From Micrococcales bacterium (GTDB lineage: Bacteria > Actinomycetota > Actinomycetes > Actinomycetales > Microbacteriaceae): 6,480 bases of DNA. The position numbers and the translations under genes were made by a program. Of this stretch, positions 1-6,480 are shown one piece after another. The DNA lies in NCBI GenBank assembly GCA_947448975.1, contig CANFPR010000051.1:1-6480 (forward strand), read 5' to 3'. The stretch's first letter is position 1. Each line of letters starts with the position of its first letter. The notes under the pieces were generated by a model. The model did no database searches, was not told the DNA's origin, and worked only from the letters and a program-made list of their open reading frames with translations.

Positions 1-1907
<1,907 letters not shown>

Positions 1908-1940
1908 TTAGGCCCTATGAACTGCGACCTCGGCGGCCGA

Positions 1941-1971
1941 CTTAAATTCGGGGTTGCTAACCCTTAAATTC
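1941..1971. repeat. paired 9-bp direct repeat flanking a small hairpin in the gyrB leader
   Basis: CTTAAATTC (plus strand) occurs at 1941-1949 and again exactly at 1963-1971, a 22-bp period or about two helical turns. Between them GGGTT-GCT-AACCC (1951-1963) can form a 5-bp stem with a 3-nt loop. The copies lie on one face of the helix and the right-hand copy overlaps the candidate gyrB -10, so a dimeric regulator site is possible. This is seen directly; function is inference. Confidence 0.4.
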
Positions 1972-1973
1972 TA
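1968..1973 (-). promoter_or_regulatory. possible gyrB promoter -10 (TAGAAT)
   Basis: The minus strand reads GGTAGAATTTAAG here. TAGAAT matches the actinobacterial -10 pattern TANNNT and would give a leader of roughly 80 nt for gyrB. No TTGACA-like -35 sits 16-18 bp upstream, which is not disqualifying in Actinobacteria but leaves the call weak. It overlaps the upstream copy of the 9-bp repeat described separately. A gyrB promoter of its own is plausible because a 208-bp gap separates gyrB from dciA. Confidence 0.3.
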
Positions 1974-2011
1974 CCTTTGACACCGACATTTATCGGGGAT
2001 ATGCAGAGATC

Positions 2012-2034
2012 GGCAAAGGGCCGTTTTGCCCTTT
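2012..2034. terminator. hairpin downstream of dciA, possible terminator
   Basis: AAAGGGC (2015-2021) and GCCCTTT (2028-2034) form a perfect 7-bp stem with a 6-nt loop, 54 nt past the dciA stop. A second, mutually exclusive pairing GGCAAA/TTTGCC (2012-2017 with 2025-2030) is also possible. On the minus strand, where the genes lie, no U-run follows the stem (GCCGATC does), so it is not a textbook intrinsic terminator for the recF-dciA transcript. On the plus strand the stem is followed by ATTTAT. It could end, stabilise or process the upstream mRNA. Confidence 0.35.
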
Positions 2035-2088
2035 ATTTATGCGGAAGTTGCGGGTTGCCAACATCTCGATTGGGCAACAAAATTGCGT

Positions 2089-2592
2089 CTACCCGTAGGT
2101 GTCTCTCGGCCCGCGACCGGGCACCGATCTCGGGCCTTTTTTCCACGATGGCGCGGTGGGTCCGAGCATCTTCAGCGAGGTGATATTCAGTTCGGAATAT
2201 TCGGCGTTTAGGCGTTCCAAAATGACGTTGCCCATTAGGCGTAGCTGGGTTGCCCACACAGTCGACTTGCATCGAACCGTTAGGGTTCCGTCAACCAAAT
2301 CTTCGGGCATCGAGTTTGCCGCGGTGTCGGCTCCAACGATTTCGGCCCACTTCACGTGTAGTTCGGCCTCGGCCATTTCGCCCGTCCAGCGAAAAGCGCC
2401 CACGAGGTCATCCACCGATGAAATTGCCGAAACCGGGTCGCGCCCGCGATCGAACGGTTTCGATTTGGCTTTGGATGCTTTGGCTTCGATGCGCTTTTGG
2501 TCGCGACTCATGCGCTTGCCGGTGGCCGCCTCGCGCATCGTGTAGTAAAACTCTTGGGCGAAGTCGCGTTTCGGTGTCTTTGGGTCGCTCAT
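2089..2592 (-). CDS. dciA: DUF721/DciA family protein, predicted replicative helicase operator
   Basis: This 167-residue protein belongs to the DUF721 family, the actinobacterial protein between recF and gyrB (Rv0004-like). Family work identifies DciA as the ancestral factor that helps load or operate the DnaB replicative helicase in bacteria lacking DnaC/DnaI. Seen here: a charged, Lys/Arg-rich N-terminal part (about residues 26-51); then the DUF721 core with W82 and IVG at 85-87, DLVDGTLTVR at 98-107 and STVWATQLRL at 110-119; then the actinobacterial tail GPTAPSW (144-150) and GRGPRDTYG (159-167), which ends the protein. The length is close to relatives (about 160-190). Its ATG shares four bases with the recF stop (ATGA), so translation is probably coupled to recF. 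No catalytic motif is expected. The helicase role is family knowledge and not shown for this protein. Confidence 0.93.
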   Translation of the reverse strand: MSDPKTPKRDFAQEFYYTMREAATGKRMSRDQKRIEAKASKAKSKPFDRGRDPVSAISSVDDLVGAFRWTGEMAEAELHVKWAEIVGADTAANSMPEDLVDGTLTVRCKSTVWATQLRLMGNVILERLNAEYSELNITSLKMLGPTAPSWKKGPRSVPGRGPRDTYG

Positions 2593-3770
2593 ACGCGGGT
2601 CACCACCGCTTGTTTCACGGCAAACCGAGTGGCGGTCAAAATGGCCGGCACGTCTTCTTCGGCTGCTGCGGTGATTAGCACCTGCTCATTGTTGGCGATT
2701 AGCTCGGCCAAGCGCAAGCGTCGGCCGGCATCTAGTTCTGCAAATACGTCGTCGAGAATCAAAATGGGGTCGCCGGTGCGGCTCTCTTGCTTTAGCAGCT
2801 CGATCGAAGCCAAACGCAAAGCCAGCGCATAAGACCACATCTCGCCGTGGCTCGCGTACCCCTTTGCCGGTAGTTCGCCGAGCATCAAAACTATGTCGTC
2901 GCGTTGAGGCCCAGCCAGCGTGATTCCCCGCTCGAGCTCTTTGGGGCGAATCTCGGCCAGCTTTGCGCTGAACATTGCGGCAATCGCATCGCGGTCGAGG
3001 TTCTCGAGGTTACCTCCAGCCAGATCTTCGGCAACGTCTGGCGAATCGCTCAGCAACCCGGCGGTGTCGACGAGCAGCGACGAGCGATAGACCAGTCGCG
3101 GCTCGTTGTTGGAGGTGGCGATCTTTTGGTAGGCGTCGAATAGGTGAGGTTGCAGAAGTTGAGCGATGTTGAGCCTGGCCGACACGATTTCGGTGCCGTA
3201 CTGAACGAGCGAGGCATCCCAGGCGTCGAGTGTGCTCAGCGCCGAACCGGTGGTCTTGGTGATCTTTGCCGATTTGAGCAGGGCATTGCGCTGCTTGAGC
3301 ACGCGCTCGTAGTCGGCATATACGCCGGCCATGCGCGGGCGGTGCTGCACCACGAGCTCGTCGATGAACGCGCGTCGGTTTGTTGGGTCGCGGCGCACGA
3401 TGTCGATGTCTTCGGGGGCGAAGGTCACCGATTGCACGATGCCGATGATGTCTCGGATGCGCGGCAAATCGGCCTTGTTAACGCGGGCCTTGTTCTTGCC
3501 TTCGCGGTTGAGCTCGATCTCGAGTAGCACGTCGCGCTCTTCGCTGCTCACCATGGCTCGCACGATGGCCGAGTTTGCCTTGGAGTTGATTAGTGGCTGA
3601 TAGCCGGCCACCCGGTGCGAGCTGAGCACGCTCATGTAGCGCACCGCTTCGACCATGTTGGTTTTGCCTTGGCCGTTTGGCCCGATGATCAGGTTGATGC
3701 CGGGTTCGAAGGCAACCTCGAGGGTGCCGTAATTGCGAAAAGAGGCGAGGGTTAGATGCTTTACCAACAT
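2589..3770 (-). CDS. recF: DNA replication and repair protein RecF
   Basis: RecF is an SMC-like ABC ATPase that, with RecO and RecR, directs RecA onto gapped DNA and helps restart stalled forks. The 393-residue product has the expected N-terminus MLVKHLTLASFRNYGTLEVAF, Walker A GPNGQGKT at 30-37, FAPEDIDIVRRDP (117-129) followed by RRAFIDEL (132-139), an ABC signature region ASHGE at 306-310 leading to YALALRLAS (314-322), and Walker B with D-loop ILILDDVFAELDAGRR at 336-351 (D340, D341, E345, D347). The length is normal for Actinobacteria. GAAGGGG and GAGGG just upstream of the ATG at 3770 serve as ribosome site. It starts 59 nt after the gnd stop and overlaps dciA by 4 bp at its end, so recF-dciA form a tight pair. 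All key residues are present. Confidence 0.97.
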   Translation of the reverse strand: MLVKHLTLASFRNYGTLEVAFEPGINLIIGPNGQGKTNMVEAVRYMSVLSSHRVAGYQPLINSKANSAIVRAMVSSEERDVLLEIELNREGKNKARVNKADLPRIRDIIGIVQSVTFAPEDIDIVRRDPTNRRAFIDELVVQHRPRMAGVYADYERVLKQRNALLKSAKITKTTGSALSTLDAWDASLVQYGTEIVSARLNIAQLLQPHLFDAYQKIATSNNEPRLVYRSSLLVDTAGLLSDSPDVAEDLAGGNLENLDRDAIAAMFSAKLAEIRPKELERGITLAGPQRDDIVLMLGELPAKGYASHGEMWSYALALRLASIELLKQESRTGDPILILDDVFAELDAGRRLRLAELIANNEQVLITAAAEEDVPAILTATRFAVKQAVVTRV

Positions 3771-3805
3771 CGCCCTCGCCCCTTCTCGTTTAGTTCAGTT
3801 ACCTC

Positions 3806-3820
3806 TCAACTTTGAGTTGA
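3806..3820. repeat. small hairpin in the gnd-recF gap
   Basis: TCAACT-TTG-AGTTGA on the plus strand is a perfect 6-bp stem with a 3-nt loop, the main structure in the 59-nt gap between gnd and recF. It is AT-rich, and no U-run follows on the minus strand (GAGG follows), so it is not a convincing terminator. It may affect mRNA stability or the level of recF translation. Confidence 0.3.
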
Positions 3821-3829
3821 TTGGGGAGC

Positions 3830-4717
3830 TTACTTCTCGTTCTTGACTACAGCGTGGCCACCGAACTGGTTGCGCAAAGCAGCAACTGCCTTCATGGCTG
3901 GCGAGTCTTCTTGACGGCTAGCGAAGCGAGCAAACAAAGATGCGGTGATCGCAGGCATTGGAACTGCCTCGGCAATTGCCTCTTCGATGGTCCAGCGACC
4001 TTCGCCCGAGTCGTTTACGAAGCCCTTGATGTTGTCTAGGTTTGGGTCTTCTTCGAGTGCGCGAACCAAGAGGTCGAGCAACCATGAACGAACCACGGTG
4101 CCACGCTGCCATGCAGCGAAGGTTCCGTGAACATCTTTGATGATGCTCTTCTTCTCTAGAAGCTCGTAGCCTTCGGCGAACGACTGCATCATTCCGTATT
4201 CGATGCCGTTGTGCACCATCTTGGCGTAGTGACCGGCGCCGGTGTCGCCAACGTGAACGAAGCCCTCTTCGCGCTTGCCCTCTGGGCGAAGTGCGTCGAA
4301 TACTGGCATTGCGCGCTCAACTAGCTCGGCAGGGCCACCGACCATTAGGCCGTAGCCGTTTTCGAGGCCCCAAACGCCACCAGAAACGCCACAGTCTAGG
4401 TAGCCGATGCCGTGAGGTGCGAGTTCTTCGGCGTGACGAATGTCGTCGCTGAAGCGAGAGTTGCCACCCTCGATGATTAGGTCGCCTGGCTCAAGGAACT
4501 TAACTAGCTCGTTGATTACGTCGTCGGTTGGCTGGCCGTGAGGAACCATTACCCAAACGGTGCGAGGGGCAGGAAGCGCCTTGACTAGTGCTTCAACAGA
4601 TTCGACATCTGAGACATCCTTGCTGCGTGCGTAGCCGGTGACTTCTACGCCGTTCTTGCGAAGACGTGAGCGCATGTTACCGCCCATCTTGCCTAGACCA
4701 ATCAGACCAATGTGCAT
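3830..4717 (-). CDS. gnd: 6-phosphogluconate dehydrogenase, decarboxylating, short form
   Basis: The enzyme oxidises and decarboxylates 6-phosphogluconate to ribulose 5-phosphate in the cytosol, making NAD(P)H in the oxidative pentose phosphate pathway. The 295 residues match the short (about 300 aa) GndA/YqeC type rather than the 470-residue form. Seen: Rossmann fingerprint GLIGLGKMGGNM at 4-15; EGGNS at 83-87; substrate motif GVSGGVWG at 110-117; GHYAKMVHNGIEYG at 162-175 with presumed catalytic K166, N170 and E174; NDSGEGRWT at 235-243; all-helical C-terminus ending VVKNEK. I chose the ATG at 4717: AAAGG lies 7 nt upstream. A TTG at 4732 would add five residues but overlaps that ribosome site. 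The gap to dnaN is only 29 nt, so cotranscription is likely. Cofactor choice (NAD or NADP) cannot be settled by eye. Presence between dnaN and recF is common in Actinobacteria. Confidence 0.95.
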   Translation of the reverse strand: MHIGLIGLGKMGGNMRSRLRKNGVEVTGYARSKDVSDVESVEALVKALPAPRTVWVMVPHGQPTDDVINELVKFLEPGDLIIEGGNSRFSDDIRHAEELAPHGIGYLDCGVSGGVWGLENGYGLMVGGPAELVERAMPVFDALRPEGKREEGFVHVGDTGAGHYAKMVHNGIEYGMMQSFAEGYELLEKKSIIKDVHGTFAAWQRGTVVRSWLLDLLVRALEEDPNLDNIKGFVNDSGEGRWTIEEAIAEAVPMPAITASLFARFASRQEDSPAMKAVAALRNQFGGHAVVKNEK

Positions 4718-4724
4718 GTATGTA

Positions 4725-4729
4725 CCTTT
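4725..4729 (-). promoter_or_regulatory. gnd ribosome binding site
   Basis: AAAGG on the minus strand, 7 nt before ATG 4717. It decides the start in favour of ATG over the upstream TTG at 4732, which would sit at the ribosome site itself. Confidence 0.7.
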
Positions 4730-4746
4730 CAAAGGGGGCGGGAGTT

Positions 4747-5889
4747 TTAGCGGTTAAGCAGGTTTGGTTGAAGCAGGTAGCGGTAGGTGTCACTGTCGGT
4801 CTTTTCTTTAGAACCGTGGCTAGTGATTAGTACCGGGCCTGGCTTGTTTGGATCGTTGTTTGATGTGAAGGCAACCTTCACGAATTCACTGTGAACACCA
4901 GAGATACCTTCGAGAAGGAACTGCGGCTTTAGTGAAACAACGATCTCTTTACCTGTGAGCTCAGCGCTGATGCTCTCGGATGCTTGAGCGGTTTCGTTTC
5001 CGCTTGCGTCAAGCGTCACCGAATCCTCTTTGAAATCGAACTTGATTGGGGCTTCGCGCTCGAGAACCAGGCCAACACGTCGAGTTGAGTCGACTAGATC
5101 GGCGGTGTTGATGATTGCGAAGTTTGGAACATCTGCAGGGAACAGCGACTTTACCGGTGGGAAGGTGCCCTTCATGAGGATGGTGGTTACCGAGCGGTTG
5201 TTGGCAGAGAAGCCGATGATCTCTTTGTCACCCTCGGCGCTTAGACCAATCTGGATTTCACCCTGGTGGCTGAAGTTTTTGGCTACTTCGCTAAGGATGC
5301 GCGATGGAACCAGTGAGGTGTTGCCGATCGAAGCTGCGGTTGGCTTCCAAGAAACCTCGCGCATCGCTACACGGTAGCGGTCGGTGGCTAGAAGCGTTAG
5401 AGCTTTTTCGCCAGCTTCGATGAGAACACCGTTTAGCTGAGGGGTGACGTCTTCTTTTGAAACGGCAGGAAGAACCTGAGCAACTGCCTGCTGAAAGTCT
5501 TCGCCAGCAACTGATCCAGCAACCGGTGGCATTTCTGGCAGGGGTGGGTAGGTTTCGATTGGCATGGTGGCCAGGTTGAACTTGGCGGCTCCGCACTTAA
5601 CTTCGACCTTGTTGGCTTCTAGGTTTACTTCGACCGGAGCGTTTGGAAGCTTGTTGGCAATGTCGTTGAGTAGACGGCCAGAAACCAAAACGCGACCAGG
5701 TGTGTCAACCTTGGCGACGATCTCAACTTGCGCCGATACCTCGTAGTCGAAAACCGAGAGGCGAAGTGCATTGGCGTCGGCTTCAACCAAAATGCCGGTG
5801 AGAATCAACATTGGTGCTCGCTGCGGAAGCAGACGACTTACGAAAGATACGGCTTCGCTCAGAGCGTCGCGGTTTACTTGAAACTTCAC
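4747..5889 (-). CDS. dnaN: DNA polymerase III sliding clamp (beta subunit)
   Basis: DnaN forms the ring-shaped dimer that holds DNA polymerase III and other repair and replication proteins on DNA. The 380-residue product has the usual N-terminus MKFQVNRDALSEAVSFVSRL, SGRLLNDIANKLP at 70-82, FNLATMPIETYPPLP at 104-118, TDRYRVA at 169-175 (peptide-binding cleft) and KGTFPPVKSLFP at 240-251. Length and three-domain spacing are normal. The start is GTG at 5889-5887. A TGA lies in frame two codons upstream, so no longer version is possible, and GGTG just before it is a weak ribosome site. The C-terminus reads YRYLLQPNLLNR where E. coli ends VMPMRL, so the methionine that lines the cleft is Gln here. 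It lies directly left of oriC and 29 nt ahead of gnd. No convincing promoter is visible in front of it. Confidence 0.97.
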   Translation of the reverse strand: MKFQVNRDALSEAVSFVSRLLPQRAPMLILTGILVEADANALRLSVFDYEVSAQVEIVAKVDTPGRVLVSGRLLNDIANKLPNAPVEVNLEANKVEVKCGAAKFNLATMPIETYPPLPEMPPVAGSVAGEDFQQAVAQVLPAVSKEDVTPQLNGVLIEAGEKALTLLATDRYRVAMREVSWKPTAASIGNTSLVPSRILSEVAKNFSHQGEIQIGLSAEGDKEIIGFSANNRSVTTILMKGTFPPVKSLFPADVPNFAIINTADLVDSTRRVGLVLEREAPIKFDFKEDSVTLDASGNETAQASESISAELTGKEIVVSLKPQFLLEGISGVHSEFVKVAFTSNNDPNKPGPVLITSHGSKEKTDSDTYRYLLQPNLLNR

Positions 5890-5996
5890 GTGTCACCAGT
5901 CTTTGGTTGGGTAGTTGAAGATATGACTTCTTAAGGGTCAATCCTGCCATAAATTCGTGCTGGGCATTGGGCTCGGGTAAATCGTTATGGGTCAGG

Positions 5997-6030
5997 TTTA
6001 ATTTCTCTTTAAATCTAATTTTCTTATTAA
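5997..6030. other. candidate DNA unwinding element of oriC
   Basis: 30 of these 34 bases are A or T (88%), and the plus strand has no G at all, giving a strongly strand-asymmetric tract. It lies 13 bp from the exact DnaA box at 6044-6052, the arrangement expected for the stretch melted first by DnaA. A second AT-rich block lies at 6143-6172 between the other box clusters, so which one opens is not certain from the sequence. Confidence 0.55.
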
Positions 6031-6043
6031 CCCTTGTGGAAAT

Positions 6044-6052
6044 TGTGAATAA
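6044..6052 (-). promoter_or_regulatory. DnaA box (TTATTCACA)
   Basis: Exact match to TTATNCACA on the minus strand. It is the strong box nearest the AT-rich stretch. A two-mismatch box (ATTTCCACA, 6035-6043) abuts it with no gap, in the same orientation. Confidence 0.8.
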
Positions 6053-6098
6053 CCACGGTCGACCCATTGGTTAACTGGAAACTACAACGGTGAAAGAT

Positions 6099-6107
6099 GT
6101 ATACACA
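6099..6107 (+). promoter_or_regulatory. near-consensus DnaA box (GTATACACA)
   Basis: One mismatch (first base) to TTATACACA. It forms the left arm of the inverted repeat TATACACA-TG-TGTGTATA with the next box. Confidence 0.6.
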
Positions 6108-6109
6108 TG

Positions 6110-6118
6110 TGTGTATAA
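6110..6118 (-). promoter_or_regulatory. DnaA box (TTATACACA)
   Basis: Exact match on the minus strand, facing the box at 6099-6107 head to head with 2 bp between them, and 12 bp from the next box in the same orientation. Confidence 0.8.
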
Positions 6119-6121
6119 ATC

Positions 6122-6130
6122 TGTGGATAA
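6122..6130 (-). promoter_or_regulatory. DnaA box (TTATCCACA)
   Basis: Exact match to the strongest DnaA box sequence, on the minus strand, three bases from the box at 6110-6118. Confidence 0.85.
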
Positions 6131-6143
6131 CTAGAGGCACTGT

Positions 6144-6157
6144 GAATTGAGAATTGA
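6144..6157. repeat. tandem 7-bp repeat GAATTGA x2 inside oriC
   Basis: GAATTGA is repeated head to tail without a gap and followed by GTTTTCATTAAAA. It begins an AT-rich block between two DnaA-box clusters. Short tandem AT-rich repeats are typical of unwinding regions, but two copies could also be chance. Confidence 0.4.
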
Positions 6158-6166
6158 GTTTTCATT

Positions 6167-6201
6167 AAAAGAACCCAGTAATTCACTGATATTGGTGGGT
6201 T
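6167..6201 (-). terminator. weak candidate terminator of dnaA
   Basis: On the minus strand AACCCA (6201-6196) and TGGGTT (6177-6172) pair across an 18-nt loop that itself holds CAGT/ACTG, followed by CTTTT. It lies 36 nt past the dnaA stop. The stem is short and the U-run only four bases, so termination may be partial and dnaA transcripts may read on through oriC. Confidence 0.3.
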
Positions 6202-6208
6202 ATCAACA
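6200..6208 (+). promoter_or_regulatory. near-consensus DnaA box (TTATCAACA)
   Basis: One mismatch at position 6. It starts exactly 10 bp before the exact box at 6210, in the same orientation, so the two lie on the same helix face and could bind DnaA cooperatively. Confidence 0.55.
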
Positions 6209-6209
6209 G

Positions 6210-6218
6210 TTATCCACA
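6210..6218 (+). promoter_or_regulatory. DnaA box (TTATCCACA)
   Basis: Exact match on the plus strand, 20 bp from the dnaA stop codon. It faces the 6110/6122 boxes across the AT-rich spacer. A weaker box in the opposite orientation (CTGTTCACA, two mismatches) follows at 6223-6231. Confidence 0.85.
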
Positions 6219-6237
6219 GATTTGTGAACAGCTGGAT

Positions 6238-6480
6238 TTAGAACGAACGGTGGTCGTTTCTAACCTTGGTCATGATTTCGGTGACCTGGTTGTAGATGTA
6301 GCGACGATCCTTCATCCACTCGGCAACCTTGCGGTTGGCGTACATCACGGTTGTGTGGTCGCGGTTACCAAACAGCTGGCCAATCTTTGGCAGCGAAAGG
6401 TTCGTGAGCTCGCGGCAAATGTACATGGCAATCTGGCGGGCCATGGCAATGGCGGCGGTGCGTGAGTTGCCGTAAATCTC
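6238..6480 (-). CDS. dnaA: chromosomal replication initiator DnaA, C-terminal part only
   Basis: The last 80 codons of DnaA, the AAA+ ATPase that binds oriC and melts it; the start lies beyond the right edge and the frame is open to the last base. What is visible is domain IV, the DNA-binding helix-turn-helix: [20 protein letters not shown], then [11 protein letters not shown], then the signature [13 protein letters not shown], with the box-contacting R-D-H-T-T encoded at 6363-6349. The protein ends RNDHRSF. The signature residues are intact, consistent with binding the TTATNCACA boxes next door. VMYA instead of VLHA is the form also found in mycobacteria. The gene is read toward oriC, opposite to the direction expected of a gene moving with the fork on that side. 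ATPase domain, nucleotide sites and promoter cannot be judged here. Confidence 0.96.
   Translation of the reverse strand, partial: EIYGNSRTAAIAMARQIAMYICRELTNLSLPKIGQLFGNRDHTTVMYANRKVAEWMKDRRYIYNQVTEIMTKVRNDHRSF

Larger units (their letters stand above)
5890..6237. other. oriC: replication origin oriC (dnaA-dnaN intergenic region)
   Basis: This 348-bp stretch has no credible gene. It sits between dnaA and dnaN, the usual actinobacterial oriC site. It holds four exact matches to the DnaA box TTATNCACA (6044-6052, 6110-6118 and 6122-6130 on the minus strand; 6210-6218 on the plus strand), two one-mismatch boxes (6099-6107 and 6200-6208, plus) and weaker ones (6035-6043, 6141-6149, 6223-6231, each two mismatches). 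A very AT-rich segment at 5997-6030 lies at the edge of the boxes. 5890-5990 holds no box and should be the dnaN leader. The boxes are of AT type, unlike TTGTCCACA of high-GC Actinobacteria. Origin function is inferred from box density and gene context. Confidence 0.9.

Noticed and set aside
1977..2005. Plus-strand TTGACA with TATGCA 17 bp downstream, resembling a promoter
   Set aside because: The -10 matches only three of six bases and no plus-strand gene follows; it would be antisense to dciA. Kept only as a remote possibility for antisense RNA.
2099..2678. Long plus-strand open frames (142 and 148 codons) opposite dciA and the end of recF
   Set aside because: They are antisense to genes with clear family motifs, lack a ribosome site, and their translations are Arg/Ser/Pro-rich without any recognisable domain.
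3144..3527. Plus-strand 127-codon frame opposite recF
   Set aside because: Mirror frame of a well-supported RecF coding region; no start signal or domain.
4718..4732. TTG start at 4732 extending gnd by five residues
   Set aside because: The TTG abuts the AAAGG ribosome site of the ATG at 4717, and the family N-terminus is MHIGLIGLG.
5918..5941. TTGACC and TATCTT on the minus strand in front of dnaN
   Set aside because: The spacer is only 12 bp, too short for a sigma-70 type promoter; no better dnaN promoter is visible by eye.
5783..6067. Minus-strand 94-codon frame crossing from oriC into dnaN in another frame
   Set aside because: Its first half is the AT-rich origin and its second half overlaps the conserved DnaN N-terminus out of frame; no ribosome site upstream.
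6141..6149. TGTGAATTG as a further DnaA box
   Set aside because: Two mismatches in the first half of the box; not counted as a site, only mentioned as weak.

Overview
This window is the chromosomal replication-origin region of an actinobacterium. All genes lie on the minus strand, so the biological order runs right to left: dnaA (3' end only), oriC, dnaN, gnd, recF, dciA (DUF721), gyrB (5' part only). The order dnaA-dnaN-gnd-recF-DUF721-gyrB is the classic actinobacterial arrangement, with a 6-phosphogluconate dehydrogenase gene among the replication genes. The GyrB sequence (for example [13 protein letters not shown]), the mixed base composition and the AT-type DnaA boxes (TTATCCACA rather than the TTGTCCACA of very GC-rich relatives) suggest a moderate-GC Microbacteriaceae-like organism, perhaps of the small freshwater kind. 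This placement is an inference from memory of the families, not from a search.

Layout. 1-1880: gyrB, 626 codons from its ATG, cut by the left edge probably about 20-35 codons before its end. 1881-2088: intergenic leader of gyrB with a Shine-Dalgarno, a possible -10, a pair of 9-bp direct repeats 22 bp apart flanking a small hairpin, and a stronger hairpin after dciA. 2089-2592: dciA, whose ATG overlaps the recF stop in an ATGA. 2589-3770: recF. 3771-3829: short spacer with a small hairpin. 3830-4717: gnd, short form. 4718-4746: spacer holding the gnd ribosome site. 4747-5889: dnaN, with a GTG start. 5890-6237: non-coding oriC, with DnaA boxes in three clusters and an 88% AT stretch at 5997-6030. 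6238-6480: last 80 codons of dnaA (DNA-binding domain IV).

How it works together. DnaA binds the boxes in oriC and melts the AT-rich stretch. DciA is the predicted helicase-loading/operating factor of bacteria that lack DnaC/DnaI. DnaN is the sliding clamp of the polymerase that follows. RecF acts at stalled forks and gaps, and gyrase removes the positive supercoils ahead of the fork. Genes from dnaN to gyrB are read away from oriC, co-directional with the leftward fork. gnd is a metabolic gene (oxidative pentose phosphate pathway) embedded in the cluster.

I see no mobile element, CRISPR array, RNA gene, frameshift or sign of transfer. The genes are ordinary core genes. What deserves a second look is the fine structure of oriC, the gyrB leader, and the unusual C-terminus of the clamp.
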